A stretch of DNA of 64,000 nt from Rhodobacterales bacterium 52_120_T64 (GTDB lineage Bacteria > Pseudomonadota > Alphaproteobacteria > Rhodobacterales > Rhodobacteraceae). The DNA is taken from assembly GCA_002162875.1 (NCBI GenBank), contig MABA01000004.1:496001-560000 (forward strand). Reading direction: 5' to 3'. Below are positions 28,118 through 38,372 of the stretch, in pieces. Positions within the stretch are counted from its first letter, which is position 1, and each line of letters starts with the position of its first letter. The notes below the pieces were generated by a model that saw only the letters and a list, made by a program, of their open reading frames with translations, was not told where the DNA came from and did not search any database. The translations under genes and the position numbers were made by a program.

Positions 28118-29304
28118 TGATTTTAGTGTCTGAAGCTCTTAACCATATTTTTACGCTTGCAAATAGGTTGGAAGCAGAAACCGTGCCGCTGGCCCATGCC
28201 GCGGGTCGTGTGCTTGCTAACGATGTTTCAGCCCGTGTGACACAACCGCCGTTTTCCTCTTCAGCGATGGATGGTTACGCAGTGATTAACGCACAAGCGA
28301 AGGCGGGAATGACCCTAAAAGTTGTCGGGGAATCCGCCGCTGGCGACCGTTTTAATGGCCGCGTTAACGGCGGTGAGGCTGTTCGTATTTTTACAGGTGC
28401 GCCGGTCCCCGAAGGCGCGGACTGCATTCTCATTCAAGAGGACGCCATCAGAGAAGGCGAAACGATTACGGTTCGAAAAAACCGCGACACCAAAACTTAC
28501 ATTCGTCCCGCTGGTGGGGATTTCAGGAAAGGTGACGTGATATCAGCCCCGCGCAAACTTTCAGCTTCGGACATAGCCTTGATGGCATCTATGAATATCG
28601 CCGAAGTTACAGTGACCCGCAAACCTGTTGTTGCACTTATTGCCAATGGTAACGAGCTGGTAATGCCTGGCGAAACGCCTCGTCCCGATCAGATCGTTTG
28701 CTCGAACAATTTCGGCCTGAAAGCATTACTAGAAGAGCATGGTGCAGAGGTGCGAATGCTGCCTATCGCACGTGATACCGTCGAAAGCCTTACACACGTG
28801 ATGGATTTGTCCTCCGGTGCCGATCTCGTGGTCACTATTGGTGGCGCATCGGTGGGTGATCATGACTTGGTACACAAAGTTGCTGTCGATCGTGGAATGG
28901 AGCTGGATTTTTACAAGGTCGCGATGCAACCCGGAAAACCACTAATGGCTGGCTCAATGAATGGCACCCCGCTTGTTGGGCTACCGGGCAATCCGGTTTC
29001 ATCGATGGTTTGTGGCCACATATTCCTGCGCCCGATGCTTAACGCAATGTTAGGATTTCCCTCTGCGCCATTGCCCCGCGAAATTGGATTGTTGGCGCGG
29101 GATGTTCGTCAAAATGGAGGTCGCGAGCATTATATGCGTGCCAAGACCGAACTGACGGTCAGGGGCGTAGAAATTACTCCTTTCGAGAGACAAGATAGTT
29201 CTTTGTTAACCATATTGGGCCAATCTGACGCCTTGTTGGTTCGCCCACCTAACGGTGGACCGCTTCGTAAAGGTGCTTCTGTTGAATTTGTGCGAATCTC
29301 ATAA
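28117..29304 (+). CDS. moeA: Molybdopterin molybdenumtransferase
   Basis: The 395-aa product inserts molybdate into adenylylated molybdopterin. Domain motifs: PPFSSSAMDGYAV in the N-terminal part, IFTGAPVPEGAD, the MoaB/Mog-like GGASVGDHDLV, and GLPGNPVSSMVC. The length is normal and no MobA or MogA is fused. It is the last gene of the trpGDC-moaCA-like run. lexA follows after 86 bases with its own promoter. Confidence 0.97.
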   Translation: MILVSEALNHIFTLANRLEAETVPLAHAAGRVLANDVSARVTQPPFSSSAMDGYAVINAQAKAGMTLKVVGESAAGDRFNGRVNGGEAVRIFTGAPVPEGADCILIQEDAIREGETITVRKNRDTKTYIRPAGGDFRKGDVISAPRKLSASDIALMASMNIAEVTVTRKPVVALIANGNELVMPGETPRPDQIVCSNNFGLKALLEEHGAEVRMLPIARDTVESLTHVMDLSSGADLVVTIGGASVGDHDLVHKVAVDRGMELDFYKVAMQPGKPLMAGSMNGTPLVGLPGNPVSSMVCGHIFLRPMLNAMLGFPSAPLPREIGLLARDVRQNGGREHYMRAKTELTVRGVEITPFERQDSSLLTILGQSDALLVRPPNGGPLRKGASVEFVRIS

Positions 29305-29319
29305 CTAATTCGGTATCAG

Positions 29320-29348
29320 TTGACACAAAACAAGAACACATGTAGAAC
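29320..29348 (+). promoter_or_regulatory. lexA promoter with overlapping LexA operator
   Basis: The alphaproteobacterial SOS box GAAC-N7-GAAC is perfect at 29334-29348. A -35-like TTGACA lies at 29320-29325, and 17 bases later TAGAAC could serve as the -10, so bound LexA would block the promoter. This sits 43 bases before the lexA ATG and indicates autorepression. Confidence 0.85.
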
Positions 29349-29390
29349 TTTACGTGACTATAGGTGTTATTTTTGGGTTCGGAGACGAAT

Positions 29391-30074
29391 ATGCTAACGC
29401 GCAAACAACTTGATCTATTGACGTTTATTAATGAGCGGTTGCAAAAAGAAGGCGTGCCGCCATCTTTTGATGAAATGAAAGAAGCTCTCGATCTTCGTTC
29501 AAAATCCGGCATCCACCGTTTGATCACAGCATTGGAGGAGCGCGGATTTATCCGTCGTCTTGCACACCGTGCGCGTGCAATCGAAATTGTACGCCTACCC
29601 GACGCCTTGGGTGGCGGTGGTTTCACCCCCGAAGTTGTGCAAGGTGGCCGTGTTGACCCGCACCCCCAAGCAATTCCTGTCGAGGTTAACGCAATGGAAA
29701 TTCCGGTCATGGGCAGGATAGCAGCCGGCACACCGATTGAAGCAATTCAAGAGGTTTCCCATACCGTCGCGGTTCCCGGCTCCATGCTCTCCAACTCCGG
29801 CAAACATTTTGCTTTGGAGGTTAAGGGTGACTCGATGATTGATGCGGGTATTAACAATGGCGACGTTGTTGTAATTCGCGAACAGGCGACGGCAGATAAC
29901 GGTGATATTGTTGTAGCACTTGTTGAAGATCAGGAGGCGACGCTGAAACGTTTCCGCAAACATGGCAGCTCCATCGCATTGGAAGCGGCAAACCCGGCAT
30001 TTGAAACACGGGTTTATCGTGATGATCAAGTTCGGGTGCAAGGTAGATTAGTCGGGTTGGTAAGAACCTATTAA
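29391..30074 (+). CDS. lexA: LexA repressor
   Basis: The 227-aa product has an N-terminal winged helix-turn-helix ([35 protein letters not shown]) and a C-terminal S24 self-cleaving domain. The Ala-Gly cleavage site is in MGRIAAGTP, the catalytic Ser in GDSMIDAGI and the Lys in EATLKRF. It represses SOS genes until RecA-ssDNA triggers cleavage. The ATG at 29391 has GGAG six bases upstream. Its own promoter carries an SOS box. The stop codon is adjacent to that of the convergent comEC. Confidence 0.97.
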   Translation: MLTRKQLDLLTFINERLQKEGVPPSFDEMKEALDLRSKSGIHRLITALEERGFIRRLAHRARAIEIVRLPDALGGGGFTPEVVQGGRVDPHPQAIPVEVNAMEIPVMGRIAAGTPIEAIQEVSHTVAVPGSMLSNSGKHFALEVKGDSMIDAGINNGDVVVIREQATADNGDIVVALVEDQEATLKRFRKHGSSIALEAANPAFETRVYRDDQVRVQGRLVGLVRTY

Positions 30075-32147
30075 TCAATATCCCCACGGACGATTTCTAG
30101 CGGTATCCCGACTGTGTTCTAATATCGGGTTGCCTTCATTCATGTTGATGGAAATAGCGCCAGAACGACGTAAGTAATTCTTGTCGATTACAATACAACT
30201 ACCGGACGCACCTGTCAGCTTTGAGGCCACCAGAACTGTCTTTTCCGTACAATTTGTGTCGGCAACATCCGTATCATCCCCCAAGTACAAATATATCCGC
30301 CAACCATTCGGTAAATCACTGATGGCGTTATGCTTGTCGCCATAAACGCCCTCTCGCAATGCTGCTTCGATTTGAGTAGCGGAATCGCCGTCGTTCTCAA
30401 GCCAAATACGAACCGCATAACCGCTACCGCGCGGCTTGTTTACGACGCGACCAAATTCGGTCAATAGGCCGAACATTCGACCGTCGCCGCTTAGTAATAC
30501 CGTTGGGCGGCTGGAACTTGACCAGATGAGAACGGTTGAGGCCAGTAATACTACGCCCATGAAGCGGCCGCGCCCCTTCCACAGAAATAAAACTAGCCCG
30601 CCAATAGCTATTCCGGCGAGAACCATTCCAGAAGCGGATTTGATGTTTGTTACGGCTCCTTCCAAGTTTGAAAAATACTCGGCGACAGTAAGAATTGCGC
30701 CTATTCCCTCGCCCATAACCCAATATGCGTATTTCGCTAGGCCAAACGGGGTCAGGATGAACGCAATCACGGTGCTTGGCATCACAAGCAACCCCATGAT
30801 CGGAACGGCTAGCAAATTCGCCACCAACCCGTACTGCGATACTTGATTAAAGTGGAATGCCGAGATCGGGGCGGTTGCGGCACCGGCAACCGCTGACGTG
30901 AACAATAGCGCGATGACAGGTTTCGCGAATTTCCATTTTCCTCGTGATAGATACCTCCAAACTTGTCGCTTATTAAGCCACTCATAGGCTGAAATGAGCG
31001 CTGTGGTTGCTGCGAAGGACATCTGGAATCCAGCCTCAAGCAGGCTGTAAGGTTTTATTAGCAAAACAATAAATGCAGCCAATGCCACCGCGCGCAAGGT
31101 AAACGCGGGTTTGTCGAGGATTACAGCGAAGAGTACGACTGCCGTCATTATGAACGCTCGCTGTGTTGCAACACTCGCACCGGACAACATCAAATATCCT
31201 GCCCCAGCAATAATTGCTAATCCCGCTGATAGCTTTTTGGGACGTATCCGCAGAGCCAAATATGGATATATTGCGAATCCATAGCGAAATAAGGCGAAGA
31301 CAAAGCCTGAAAGCATTCCCATGTGCAATCCGGAGATCGCCAGCAAATGCGCGAGGTTGGATGCGCGTAAACTGACAAGAATGTCAGGATTGATGTCTGA
31401 CCTATCACCTGTGATGATCGCTGCGGCAAATGCCCCGTTTTGCCCGACGATACTACTTTTGATTTTTGCGGACAATTGCATCCGTAGTGAAAACAACCAA
31501 ACTTTGAAGTTATGCTCGACCTCAGGGTGAGCAGGGATTGCTGGATTCCGCGTATATCCGACACCGCCGAGCTGCATAAACCACGCCATACGCCTAAAGT
31601 CGAATCCGCCAGGTTCGATCGGAGGGCTTGGCGGCGAAAGGCTGGCGGTCACGGCAATGCGAGCGCCAGCGGCAAGGGTGTCGTCTGGTATGTATCCATG
31701 CAACGACAGTCGAACACGTTCAGGTGTGTTCGACTCCGCGAACTCAGGTAGATAAATTTGATCGAGCAAGACTCGAGGCGCATTAGTTGCAGACCGATCC
31801 AGACCGATAATGCGTCCATAAACTGGCCCATAGTAATGGCGCGTCAGAATTGGAGCTTTAACGTTAATAGTGCGATACGCCGCATAACCATACCCAACGC
31901 TAGTTAATAACAGCGTAATCAAAAGTGTGGTGCGAATGATATGTCTAGGCCGAATAAAAAACGCTGCAAGCAGCCCCAATCCAACGATTCCTAGAACTTG
32001 CATCGCAGTTGGTTCGGTTTCCGATGCAAAATATATAGAAATCCCTGCGCCAAACATTACGGGGGTCCACAACATCAAACGATGCCGTTGGAACTCTAGG
32101 ATTTCCGTTAGTGCTGATATGATCACAGGCCTTGTTCTCCGTACCAC
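30075..32147 (-). CDS. comEC: ComEC/Rec2 family DNA uptake channel protein
   Basis: The product is up to 690 aa with many membrane helices. An N-terminal DUF4131-like region is followed by the competence domain with LLAISGLHMGMLSGFVF, SGASVATQRAFIMT and LEAGFQMSFAATTAL. The C-terminal ~150 residues lie where a metallo-beta-lactamase-like domain occurs in long ComEC proteins, but no HxHxDH motif is visible, as in other short proteobacterial versions. It moves single-stranded DNA across the inner membrane in natural transformation. No other com genes are here. The GTG start at 32147 is uncertain; another GTG seven codons in is possible. Confidence 0.9.
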   Translation of the reverse strand: MVRRTRPVIISALTEILEFQRHRLMLWTPVMFGAGISIYFASETEPTAMQVLGIVGLGLLAAFFIRPRHIIRTTLLITLLLTSVGYGYAAYRTINVKAPILTRHYYGPVYGRIIGLDRSATNAPRVLLDQIYLPEFAESNTPERVRLSLHGYIPDDTLAAGARIAVTASLSPPSPPIEPGGFDFRRMAWFMQLGGVGYTRNPAIPAHPEVEHNFKVWLFSLRMQLSAKIKSSIVGQNGAFAAAIITGDRSDINPDILVSLRASNLAHLLAISGLHMGMLSGFVFALFRYGFAIYPYLALRIRPKKLSAGLAIIAGAGYLMLSGASVATQRAFIMTAVVLFAVILDKPAFTLRAVALAAFIVLLIKPYSLLEAGFQMSFAATTALISAYEWLNKRQVWRYLSRGKWKFAKPVIALLFTSAVAGAATAPISAFHFNQVSQYGLVANLLAVPIMGLLVMPSTVIAFILTPFGLAKYAYWVMGEGIGAILTVAEYFSNLEGAVTNIKSASGMVLAGIAIGGLVLFLWKGRGRFMGVVLLASTVLIWSSSSRPTVLLSGDGRMFGLLTEFGRVVNKPRGSGYAVRIWLENDGDSATQIEAALREGVYGDKHNAISDLPNGWRIYLYLGDDTDVADTNCTEKTVLVASKLTGASGSCIVIDKNYLRRSGAISINMNEGNPILEHSRDTARNRPWGY

Positions 32148-32204
32148 AAATGGCCTAAAACCCCGTTGGTTCTATCTCAAATCTGGTTACCAAAAGGTTA
32201 ATCC

Positions 32205-33602
32205 ATGTCTAACGTCGTCACGCGCTTCGCTCCCTCGCCCACAGGTTTCCTTCATATTGGAAGCGCGAGGACCGCCCTGTTCAACTGGTTATTCGCCCGC
32301 AATCAGGGTGGAAAGTTTTTGCTGAGGATCGAAGATACGGATCGCAAGCGTTACACCCCTGAAGCTGTTGACGCGATTTATGACGGGATGCGCTGGTTGG
32401 GCCTCGATTGGGATGAAGAACCGATCAGCCAGTTTAGCCGCGTGGAACGCCACGCCGAGGTTGCGCACGAAATGTTAGCCAAGGGCGCGGCATATAAGTG
32501 TTATTCCACCAAAGAAGAAATTGATGCATTCCGCACCGAAGCCCGTGCAGCAAAACGGCCGCCACTATTCCGTTCCCCTTGGCGCGACGCAGATTTGGCG
32601 ACGGCGCCAGACGCACCATATGTTGTACGTTTGAAAGCACCGCGTGAAGGCGAGACGACAATTAACGATCAAGTTCAGGGTAGTGTTACGTGGAAAAACG
32701 AAACGCTGGACGACATGATCCTGCTACGTTCTGACGGAACGCCAACGTATATGCTGGCCGTAGTTGTTGACGATTACGACATGGGTGTAACGCACGTTAT
32801 TCGCGGGGACGACCACCTTACCAACGCTGCGCGACAAAGCATCATTTATACTGGTATGGGTTGGGATCTACCTATCTACGCACATATTCCGTTGATTCAC
32901 GGTCCGGACGGCGCAAAATTGTCAAAACGCCACGGTGCACTTGGCGTTGATGCTTATCGTGACATGGGATATCTGCCCGCAGCAATGCGAAACTACCTTG
33001 CAAGGCTTGGTTGGAGCCATGGAGACGAAGATTTCTTTACAACTGCGCAAGCAATCGAGTGGTTTGGCCTCGATAAAGTCGGTAAATCTCCGGCGCGCTT
33101 CGATTTTAAGAAATTGGAAAACCTTTCCGGTCAACATATCCGCGCGACGGATAACGTTGAGTTGCTGAAGGAGATTGAAAAGTATGTTGCGTCGCAACAT
33201 TCAACAGAACTGACGTCACGGCACCGCGAAATGTTTATTGACGGTATGGATAGCATCAAGGAACGCGCGAAGATAATTCCGGAACTATTGGAAATAGCTT
33301 ATTATTTCCTTGGTGATCGCCCCTTTAAACCGGACGAAAAGGCTGGTCATTTTCTTACTACGGTATCCCGTGGTATGCTGAATCGATTGACTTCGCGCTT
33401 GCGAGATGCTACTTGGACCCTAGAAGAACTGGAGGCGGAAATTCGCGCCTTTGCCGAGGTCGAAGATCTAAAACTTGGTAAAGTTGCTCAACCCCTTCGG
33501 GTCGCCCTAACTGGGCGGACAGTGTCGCCGAGTGTGTTTGATATGATGGTGCAACTCGGCAAAGTAGAATGCATCGCACGGCTGGAGGATGCCTCTCGCT
33601 GA
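32205..33602 (+). CDS. gltX: Glutamate--tRNA ligase
   Basis: The 465-aa class I synthetase has the HIGH-type motif in [14 protein letters not shown] near residue 10-25, and the KMSKS-type motif [12 protein letters not shown]. The rest, including the anticodon-binding C-terminal half, has full length, so it is not the shorter GluQ enzyme. It charges tRNA-Glu; some alphaproteobacteria also use it or a second copy for tRNA-Gln, which cannot be decided here. It is divergent from comEC with a 57-base gap. Confidence 0.96.
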   Translation: MSNVVTRFAPSPTGFLHIGSARTALFNWLFARNQGGKFLLRIEDTDRKRYTPEAVDAIYDGMRWLGLDWDEEPISQFSRVERHAEVAHEMLAKGAAYKCYSTKEEIDAFRTEARAAKRPPLFRSPWRDADLATAPDAPYVVRLKAPREGETTINDQVQGSVTWKNETLDDMILLRSDGTPTYMLAVVVDDYDMGVTHVIRGDDHLTNAARQSIIYTGMGWDLPIYAHIPLIHGPDGAKLSKRHGALGVDAYRDMGYLPAAMRNYLARLGWSHGDEDFFTTAQAIEWFGLDKVGKSPARFDFKKLENLSGQHIRATDNVELLKEIEKYVASQHSTELTSRHREMFIDGMDSIKERAKIIPELLEIAYYFLGDRPFKPDEKAGHFLTTVSRGMLNRLTSRLRDATWTLEELEAEIRAFAEVEDLKLGKVAQPLRVALTGRTVSPSVFDMMVQLGKVECIARLEDASR

Positions 33603-33700
33603 TGTTCGATCGGGTTGCCGTTTCGAAGGTCAACGCTCGGAGTGCTTGTCAGAGTGCGGATTGATGAAATGGACCCGATGGTCCGGATATGAGGTAGAGA

Positions 33701-34999
33701 ATGGTAGCGGATAGCAAAAACCCAGCAAAATTGACATTTGGAGATCAGGAGATAGATCTTCCGGTTTATAGCCCGGTTCTTGGGCCGGATGTTTTAGATA
33801 TTCGTAAACTTTATGCTCAAGGCGATGTTTTCACCTTTGATCCTGGTTTTACGTCCACGGCTTCCTGCGAATCTGCGATCACTTTTATTGACGGTGATAA
33901 GGGCGAGTTGCTTTATCGTGGTTACCCGATTGATCAGCTGGCTGAAAATTCCCACTTTATCGAAGTTTGCTATCTTCTTTTGTACGGAGAACTTCCAACC
34001 CCTGCACAGCTTGACGAGTTCGAGCCACGTGTAACCCGCCACACAATGCTCCACGAGCAAATGCACAACTTCTTTAGCGGATTCCGTCGCGATGCGCACC
34101 CAATGGCAATTATTACTGGTGTGATGGGGGCTCTGTCTTCGTTCTATCACGATTCCACCGATGTTAACGACCCATGGCAGCGCGAAGTTGCGTCAATCCG
34201 TATGATTGCAAAAATGCCCACGATTGCGGCTTGGGCGTACAAATATTCAATCGGTCAGCCATTCGTTTATCCACGCAATGAACTGGATTATGCGTCGAAC
34301 TTCCTGCACATGTGCTTTGCGGTTCCAGCCGAAGAATACAATGTTGACCCAATCGTTGCCCGTGCAATGGACCGTATTTTCACGCTTCACGCAGATCACG
34401 AGCAGAATGCTTCGACGTCAACGGTTCGCCTCGCTGGTTCTTCGGGTGCAAATCCGTTTGCTTGTATCGCTGCAGGTATTGCCTGTCTTTGGGGCCCTGC
34501 ACACGGCGGTGCAAACGAAGCAGCACTAAACATGTTGCGCGAAATCGGCACTGTTGATCGCATTCCAGAATTTATCGAACGCGCTAAGGACAAGAACGAT
34601 CCATTCCGCCTGATGGGCTTTGGCCACCGCGTATACAAAAACTTCGATCCACGCGCGAAGGTTATGAAAGAGTCCGCGGATGAAGTCCTTGGTTTGCTGG
34701 GTATTGAAAACAATCCGACACTTCAGGTTGCGATTGAGTTGGAACGCATCGCGCTGACCGATCCTTATTTTATCGACAGGAAGTTGTATCCGAACGTCGA
34801 TTTTTACTCTGGTATTATTCTGGACGCTATTGGTTTCCCGACCTCTATGTTTACACCAATCTTCGCATTGGCACGTACTGTTGGTTGGATCGCCCAATGG
34901 AAAGAAATGATCGCCGATCCAACTCAAAAGATCGGACGTCCACGTCAGTTGTATACTGGTGCAAAGCATCGCGACTATTTGGACATCGAAAACCGCTGA
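33701..34999 (+). CDS. gltA: Citrate synthase
   Basis: The 432-aa product is the long hexameric type II citrate synthase of Gram-negative bacteria. It condenses oxaloacetate and acetyl-CoA. Catalytic regions are visible: [10 protein letters not shown], the His in [10 protein letters not shown], and [26 protein letters not shown] site precedes the ATG. It is monocistronic with a strong terminator. Confidence 0.98.
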   Translation: MVADSKNPAKLTFGDQEIDLPVYSPVLGPDVLDIRKLYAQGDVFTFDPGFTSTASCESAITFIDGDKGELLYRGYPIDQLAENSHFIEVCYLLLYGELPTPAQLDEFEPRVTRHTMLHEQMHNFFSGFRRDAHPMAIITGVMGALSSFYHDSTDVNDPWQREVASIRMIAKMPTIAAWAYKYSIGQPFVYPRNELDYASNFLHMCFAVPAEEYNVDPIVARAMDRIFTLHADHEQNASTSTVRLAGSSGANPFACIAAGIACLWGPAHGGANEAALNMLREIGTVDRIPEFIERAKDKNDPFRLMGFGHRVYKNFDPRAKVMKESADEVLGLLGIENNPTLQVAIELERIALTDPYFIDRKLYPNVDFYSGIILDAIGFPTSMFTPIFALARTVGWIAQWKEMIADPTQKIGRPRQLYTGAKHRDYLDIENR

Positions 35000-35004
35000 T
35001 ATCG

Positions 35005-35040
35005 AAACGCCGGAGCAACCCTCCGGCGTTTTTATTTTTT
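35005..35040 (+). terminator. Rho-independent terminator of gltA
   Basis: An 11-bp perfect stem, AAACGCCGGAG (35005-35015) with CTCCGGCGTTT (35021-35031), is followed by TTATTTTTT. It ends at the edge of the convergent lpxB stop codon. Confidence 0.92.
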
Positions 35041-36221
35041 TAATTGCTGATAAATTTCAGAACCGACTTCGCAGCACGACTACCCGAAGCGTCATCACCC
35101 TTGCCTAGCATCGCCATAGCTGCCGATGAAACGTTTAGCTGTGAATCGCGTAGGTCTGAGTGATCCAATAGATTTTTAACGGATTGATAAATGTTGTCGG
35201 CGGTACATTCTTCAAGCAAAAATTCTGGCACAGCTTTTGTATCTGTCAAAAGGTTGACTAATGTAGCGGTCGAAACGCGCACCATTCGACGTTTGATGAA
35301 GGCAGTAAACCAATGCATATTATAGGCGATCACCATGGATGTCTCGGCTGCAGCTAGCTCCAATGAAACTGTACCCGACGCAGCCAGCGCGACATCCGTC
35401 GCTTTGTAACAAATCCGTTTTCTTTCCTCCGCGTCCTTCGATGTCAATTCACGTGGGTCAAGAATGGTTACGTCCATCCCTAAAAAAATTTGTTTGATCA
35501 GCTCTACGCGTGCTCCGACGGACGGAATCGCAATTTTAAGGTTGGGATAGTCGCCCCTTAACCTTTCAGCAACTTCTCGAAAAACGGGCCCGAGCCTTGT
35601 AACTTCGCTGGTGCGTGATCCTGGAAGAAGTGTCAGCAGTTGTGCTTCATTTCCCATGCCGATTTCTTTACGAAAATCTGACGCTTGCGCAATTGTTGCC
35701 TGCGGTTCTGTCGTGATCGGATGCCCCACAAAATCGCAGCTCATCCCTTCAGCTTCCATGTAGGGCGGTTCAAACGGCAATAAGGCCAACACATGGTTAA
35801 CAAATTGTGCCATTTTTGCAGCCCGTTTGGGACGCCAGGCCCATACCGAGGGGGCTACATAATGAATGACTCGAAGTGCTGGTACGCGGGCTTTAACACG
35901 TTTGGCGACCCGAAAACAAAAATCCGGGCTATCGATCGTAATCAAAGCAGCCGGATTGGCGCTCTCGATTTCGCTTACGGTTTCCTTAATACGGACCAAA
36001 AGGTTACGTATTTTTGGCAACACCTCTGCGATTCCCATAACCGATAGTTCATCCATAGGAAAAAGGCTTTCCAAGCCCTGATCGATCATCAGAGGGCCAC
36101 CAATCCCGGCGAATCTAATTTCGCCGTCGTGTTCCTCGCTAAGGCTTTGCATTAAAGCGGCCCCGAGACGATCACCTGAACTCTCACCTGCGATTATGAA
36201 AAGGGTTTGGGGTTCGCTCAT
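35040..36221 (-). CDS. lpxB: Lipid-A-disaccharide synthase
   Basis: The 393-aa family GT19 enzyme joins UDP-2,3-diacylglucosamine and lipid X to form the lipid A disaccharide. N-terminal FIIAGESSGDRLGAALM, GIGGPLM, PSVWAWRPKRA and LLPGSRTSEVTRL are typical. The ATG at 36221 overlaps the lpxI stop (ATGA), so it is coupled to lpxI. It is the last gene of the envelope cluster starting at the rseP/bamA end, and it faces the gltA terminator. Confidence 0.96.
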   Translation of the reverse strand: MSEPQTLFIIAGESSGDRLGAALMQSLSEEHDGEIRFAGIGGPLMIDQGLESLFPMDELSVMGIAEVLPKIRNLLVRIKETVSEIESANPAALITIDSPDFCFRVAKRVKARVPALRVIHYVAPSVWAWRPKRAAKMAQFVNHVLALLPFEPPYMEAEGMSCDFVGHPITTEPQATIAQASDFRKEIGMGNEAQLLTLLPGSRTSEVTRLGPVFREVAERLRGDYPNLKIAIPSVGARVELIKQIFLGMDVTILDPRELTSKDAEERKRICYKATDVALAASGTVSLELAAAETSMVIAYNMHWFTAFIKRRMVRVSTATLVNLLTDTKAVPEFLLEECTADNIYQSVKNLLDHSDLRDSQLNVSSAAMAMLGKGDDASGSRAAKSVLKFISN

Positions 36222-37075
36222 TCTTTTGGCCTTACCCACAAGAATAGTCCGAGGTCATTTGCCAATTTAACAGTTTCTGTGCGGCGTAGAACCATCACAC
36301 CACCAGCTTCGATCACCACACCCGCAAGCAGCGCTTTATGCGCATTTTGGATTGTATCAGGGCCAATGGCAGGAAGGTCGACGCGTAAATCTTGTGCTGG
36401 TTTTGGGGCCTTTAACAATACACCTCGCCCACCGTTAGGATCGGGCGCGTAATCTTCGTGATTGTTCATCACAAATCTTAGCATCGCATCCGTGCCTTGA
36501 ATGCTTTCTAACCCGAGGCATACTCCCTGACCGACAACAGCCCCTTGCCCGATATCCAATGCCCCTAGGCCATTAACAATTTGGGCGGCGCGCGATGTAT
36601 CAAATATGTCATCGTTACTGGGTTTGGCATTGGTTAACACACCAGCCCGCGGAATTAGACTTGGCAAAACGTCATGCGCGGCCAAAACATCGAAACCGTT
36701 TAGCTCGAAAAATTTGATGATTGAACTCAGGGTATTATCGTCGCCAGCTTTCATAGTGTCGGCTAGAATGATGGCTAACTCGAGCCCTTTTTCATCAAGT
36801 TTACCTGTATCGATTTTTTCGCGGTTCATAGCGCCAACCATCACAATCTCTTGACAGCTAGCATTTTGTAAATCGGTTATCAATTGCCCCGTTTGCTCAA
36901 AAATAGCATGAATAACCGGATGAGAGAATGCCCAGTCCAACGGAATGTTTTCAAACTCAACGACCACGTATTCACGGCCAGATGCCTTGCATGCTTCGGC
37001 CAGCAGTCGCGGCAAGTCACCGCGACCTGCAATAATTGCAAGCCCCTTGCTAGTCTGATCCGATACCGAGGCCAA
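36218..37075 (-). CDS. lpxI: UDP-2,3-diacylglucosamine diphosphatase LpxI
   Basis: The 285-aa product belongs to the LpxI (DUF1009) family that replaces LpxH in most alphaproteobacteria. It hydrolyses UDP-2,3-diacylglucosamine to lipid X. LAIIAGRGDLPRLLAEA opens it, VMVGAMNREKI follows, and the C-terminal half has AVVGQGVCLGLESIQGTDAML and LPAIGPDTI. The likely TTG start at 37075 lies two bases after the lpxA stop. It overlaps lpxB by 4 bases. Confidence 0.95.
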   Translation of the reverse strand: MASVSDQTSKGLAIIAGRGDLPRLLAEACKASGREYVVVEFENIPLDWAFSHPVIHAIFEQTGQLITDLQNASCQEIVMVGAMNREKIDTGKLDEKGLELAIILADTMKAGDDNTLSSIIKFFELNGFDVLAAHDVLPSLIPRAGVLTNAKPSNDDIFDTSRAAQIVNGLGALDIGQGAVVGQGVCLGLESIQGTDAMLRFVMNNHEDYAPDPNGGRGVLLKAPKPAQDLRVDLPAIGPDTIQNAHKALLAGVVIEAGGVMVLRRTETVKLANDLGLFLWVRPKE

Positions 37076-37077
37076 GG

Positions 37078-37887
37078 CTAATCGTCACTTTTGGGCAGCA
37101 AGAACGAACGCGCACTATCGGCCAATAGAAAATCGACGACATCTGAAACCAGTTCATTATCGCTGTGTCTATCCTGCGCTTTTTGCGCCCTCTCCTTTAG
37201 GGTTCCTTCGCCTTCAAAAATCTCCGAAAACGACGCCCGTAATCCATTGATTGTTGTTTTATCGACCCCGCGCCTCTTCAGGCCAATAAGATTCAGTCCA
37301 CCAAGATTTGCGCGTTCAGACAAAGCCATGCCGTAGGGAATTACATCCGCTACTACAGCGGCAAGCCCGCCGATTATGGCTCCTTTGCCGACCTTCACAA
37401 ATTGGTGGACGCCGCTGAGTGCACCAATAATAACATTTTCACCTATGGTGACGTGCCCGGCCACAGACGCATGATTGGCCAAAACCACGTTGTTCCCAAC
37501 TTGTGCGTCATGCCCGATATGTGCCCCGAGCATCAGAAGACAATTATCTCCAACTCGCGTAACGCCAGTGCCACCGGCGGTTCCAGGATTAACGGTTACA
37601 CCCTCCCGGATCATGCAGCTCGCACCGATTTCAAGATACGTTCGCTCGCCGGCGTATTTTAAATCTTGCGGTTGATGGCCAATGGAAGCCGTTGGCCAAA
37701 TTCGGGTTTTATCCCCAATATTGGTAAAGCCTGCGACCACCACATGGCTGAAAAGTACAACACTTTCGCCAAGCGTAACATTGGGTCCAACAAGGCAAAA
37801 CGGACCAATTTTGCAATTAGCCCCAATGACGGCTCCATCCTCGATAACAGCTGAAGGATGAATTGTAGCGGTTGCATCAATAGACAT
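37078..37887 (-). CDS. lpxA: Acyl-ACP--UDP-N-acetylglucosamine O-acyltransferase
   Basis: The 269-aa product is a left-handed beta-helix of hexapeptide repeats (IHPSAVIEDGAVIGANCKIGPF...) followed by a C-terminal helical tail. GAHIGHDAQVGNNVVLANHASVAGH carries the catalytic His region. It transfers a 3-hydroxyacyl chain to UDP-GlcNAc, the first step of lipid A synthesis. It follows fabZ after 2 bases and precedes lpxI. Confidence 0.97.
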   Translation of the reverse strand: MSIDATATIHPSAVIEDGAVIGANCKIGPFCLVGPNVTLGESVVLFSHVVVAGFTNIGDKTRIWPTASIGHQPQDLKYAGERTYLEIGASCMIREGVTVNPGTAGGTGVTRVGDNCLLMLGAHIGHDAQVGNNVVLANHASVAGHVTIGENVIIGALSGVHQFVKVGKGAIIGGLAAVVADVIPYGMALSERANLGGLNLIGLKRRGVDKTTINGLRASFSEIFEGEGTLKERAQKAQDRHSDNELVSDVVDFLLADSARSFLLPKSDD

Positions 37888-37889
37888 AC

Positions 37890-38369
37890 TCAGCCCTTGT
37901 TTGCATCTTCAGGTGGAACTATCATCGCTGTAAACTCGGCATCGGCGACGATCGCGCCGTTAACCTTGCCCTCACCCCAGAATTTCCAAATTTTGCCACG
38001 GCCACGAACAACTTTGACATGGAGCTCAAGCGCATCACCCGGTTGAACGACTTGGCGAAATTTCACCTTATCCATCGACATGAAATACACAAGCATCCCT
38101 GCATCGATAAGATTAAGTGTAGTGCCAACTAGCACACCAGCCGTCTGCGCCATTGCCTCGACGATAAGGACGCCCGGCATAACAGCTTTTTCAGGGAAGT
38201 GACCTTGAAAATGTGGTTCGTTGGCGGTCACCATCTTTAAGCCAACAGCACTTTCGTTAACTTTGATTTCGTTGACGGCATCTATTAATAGAAACGGGTA
38301 CCGATGTGGTATCATACGTTTGATTTCGGAAAGATCGGCGGATGTGACTTCTGTCGCAGTTTCGGACAT
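37890..38369 (-). CDS. fabZ: 3-hydroxyacyl-ACP dehydratase FabZ
   Basis: The 159-aa hot-dog-fold enzyme has the catalytic His in PHRYPFLLIDAV and Glu in GVLIVEAMAQ. GHFPEKAVMPG is present. It dehydrates 3-hydroxyacyl-ACP in fatty acid elongation and competes with LpxA for the same substrate. It lies two bases upstream of lpxA and four bases downstream of the skp-like gene; there is no lpxD between skp and fabZ. Confidence 0.97.
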   Translation of the reverse strand: MSETATEVTSADLSEIKRMIPHRYPFLLIDAVNEIKVNESAVGLKMVTANEPHFQGHFPEKAVMPGVLIVEAMAQTAGVLVGTTLNLIDAGMLVYFMSMDKVKFRQVVQPGDALELHVKVVRGRGKIWKFWGEGKVNGAIVADAEFTAMIVPPEDANKG

Positions 38370-38372
38370 GTA

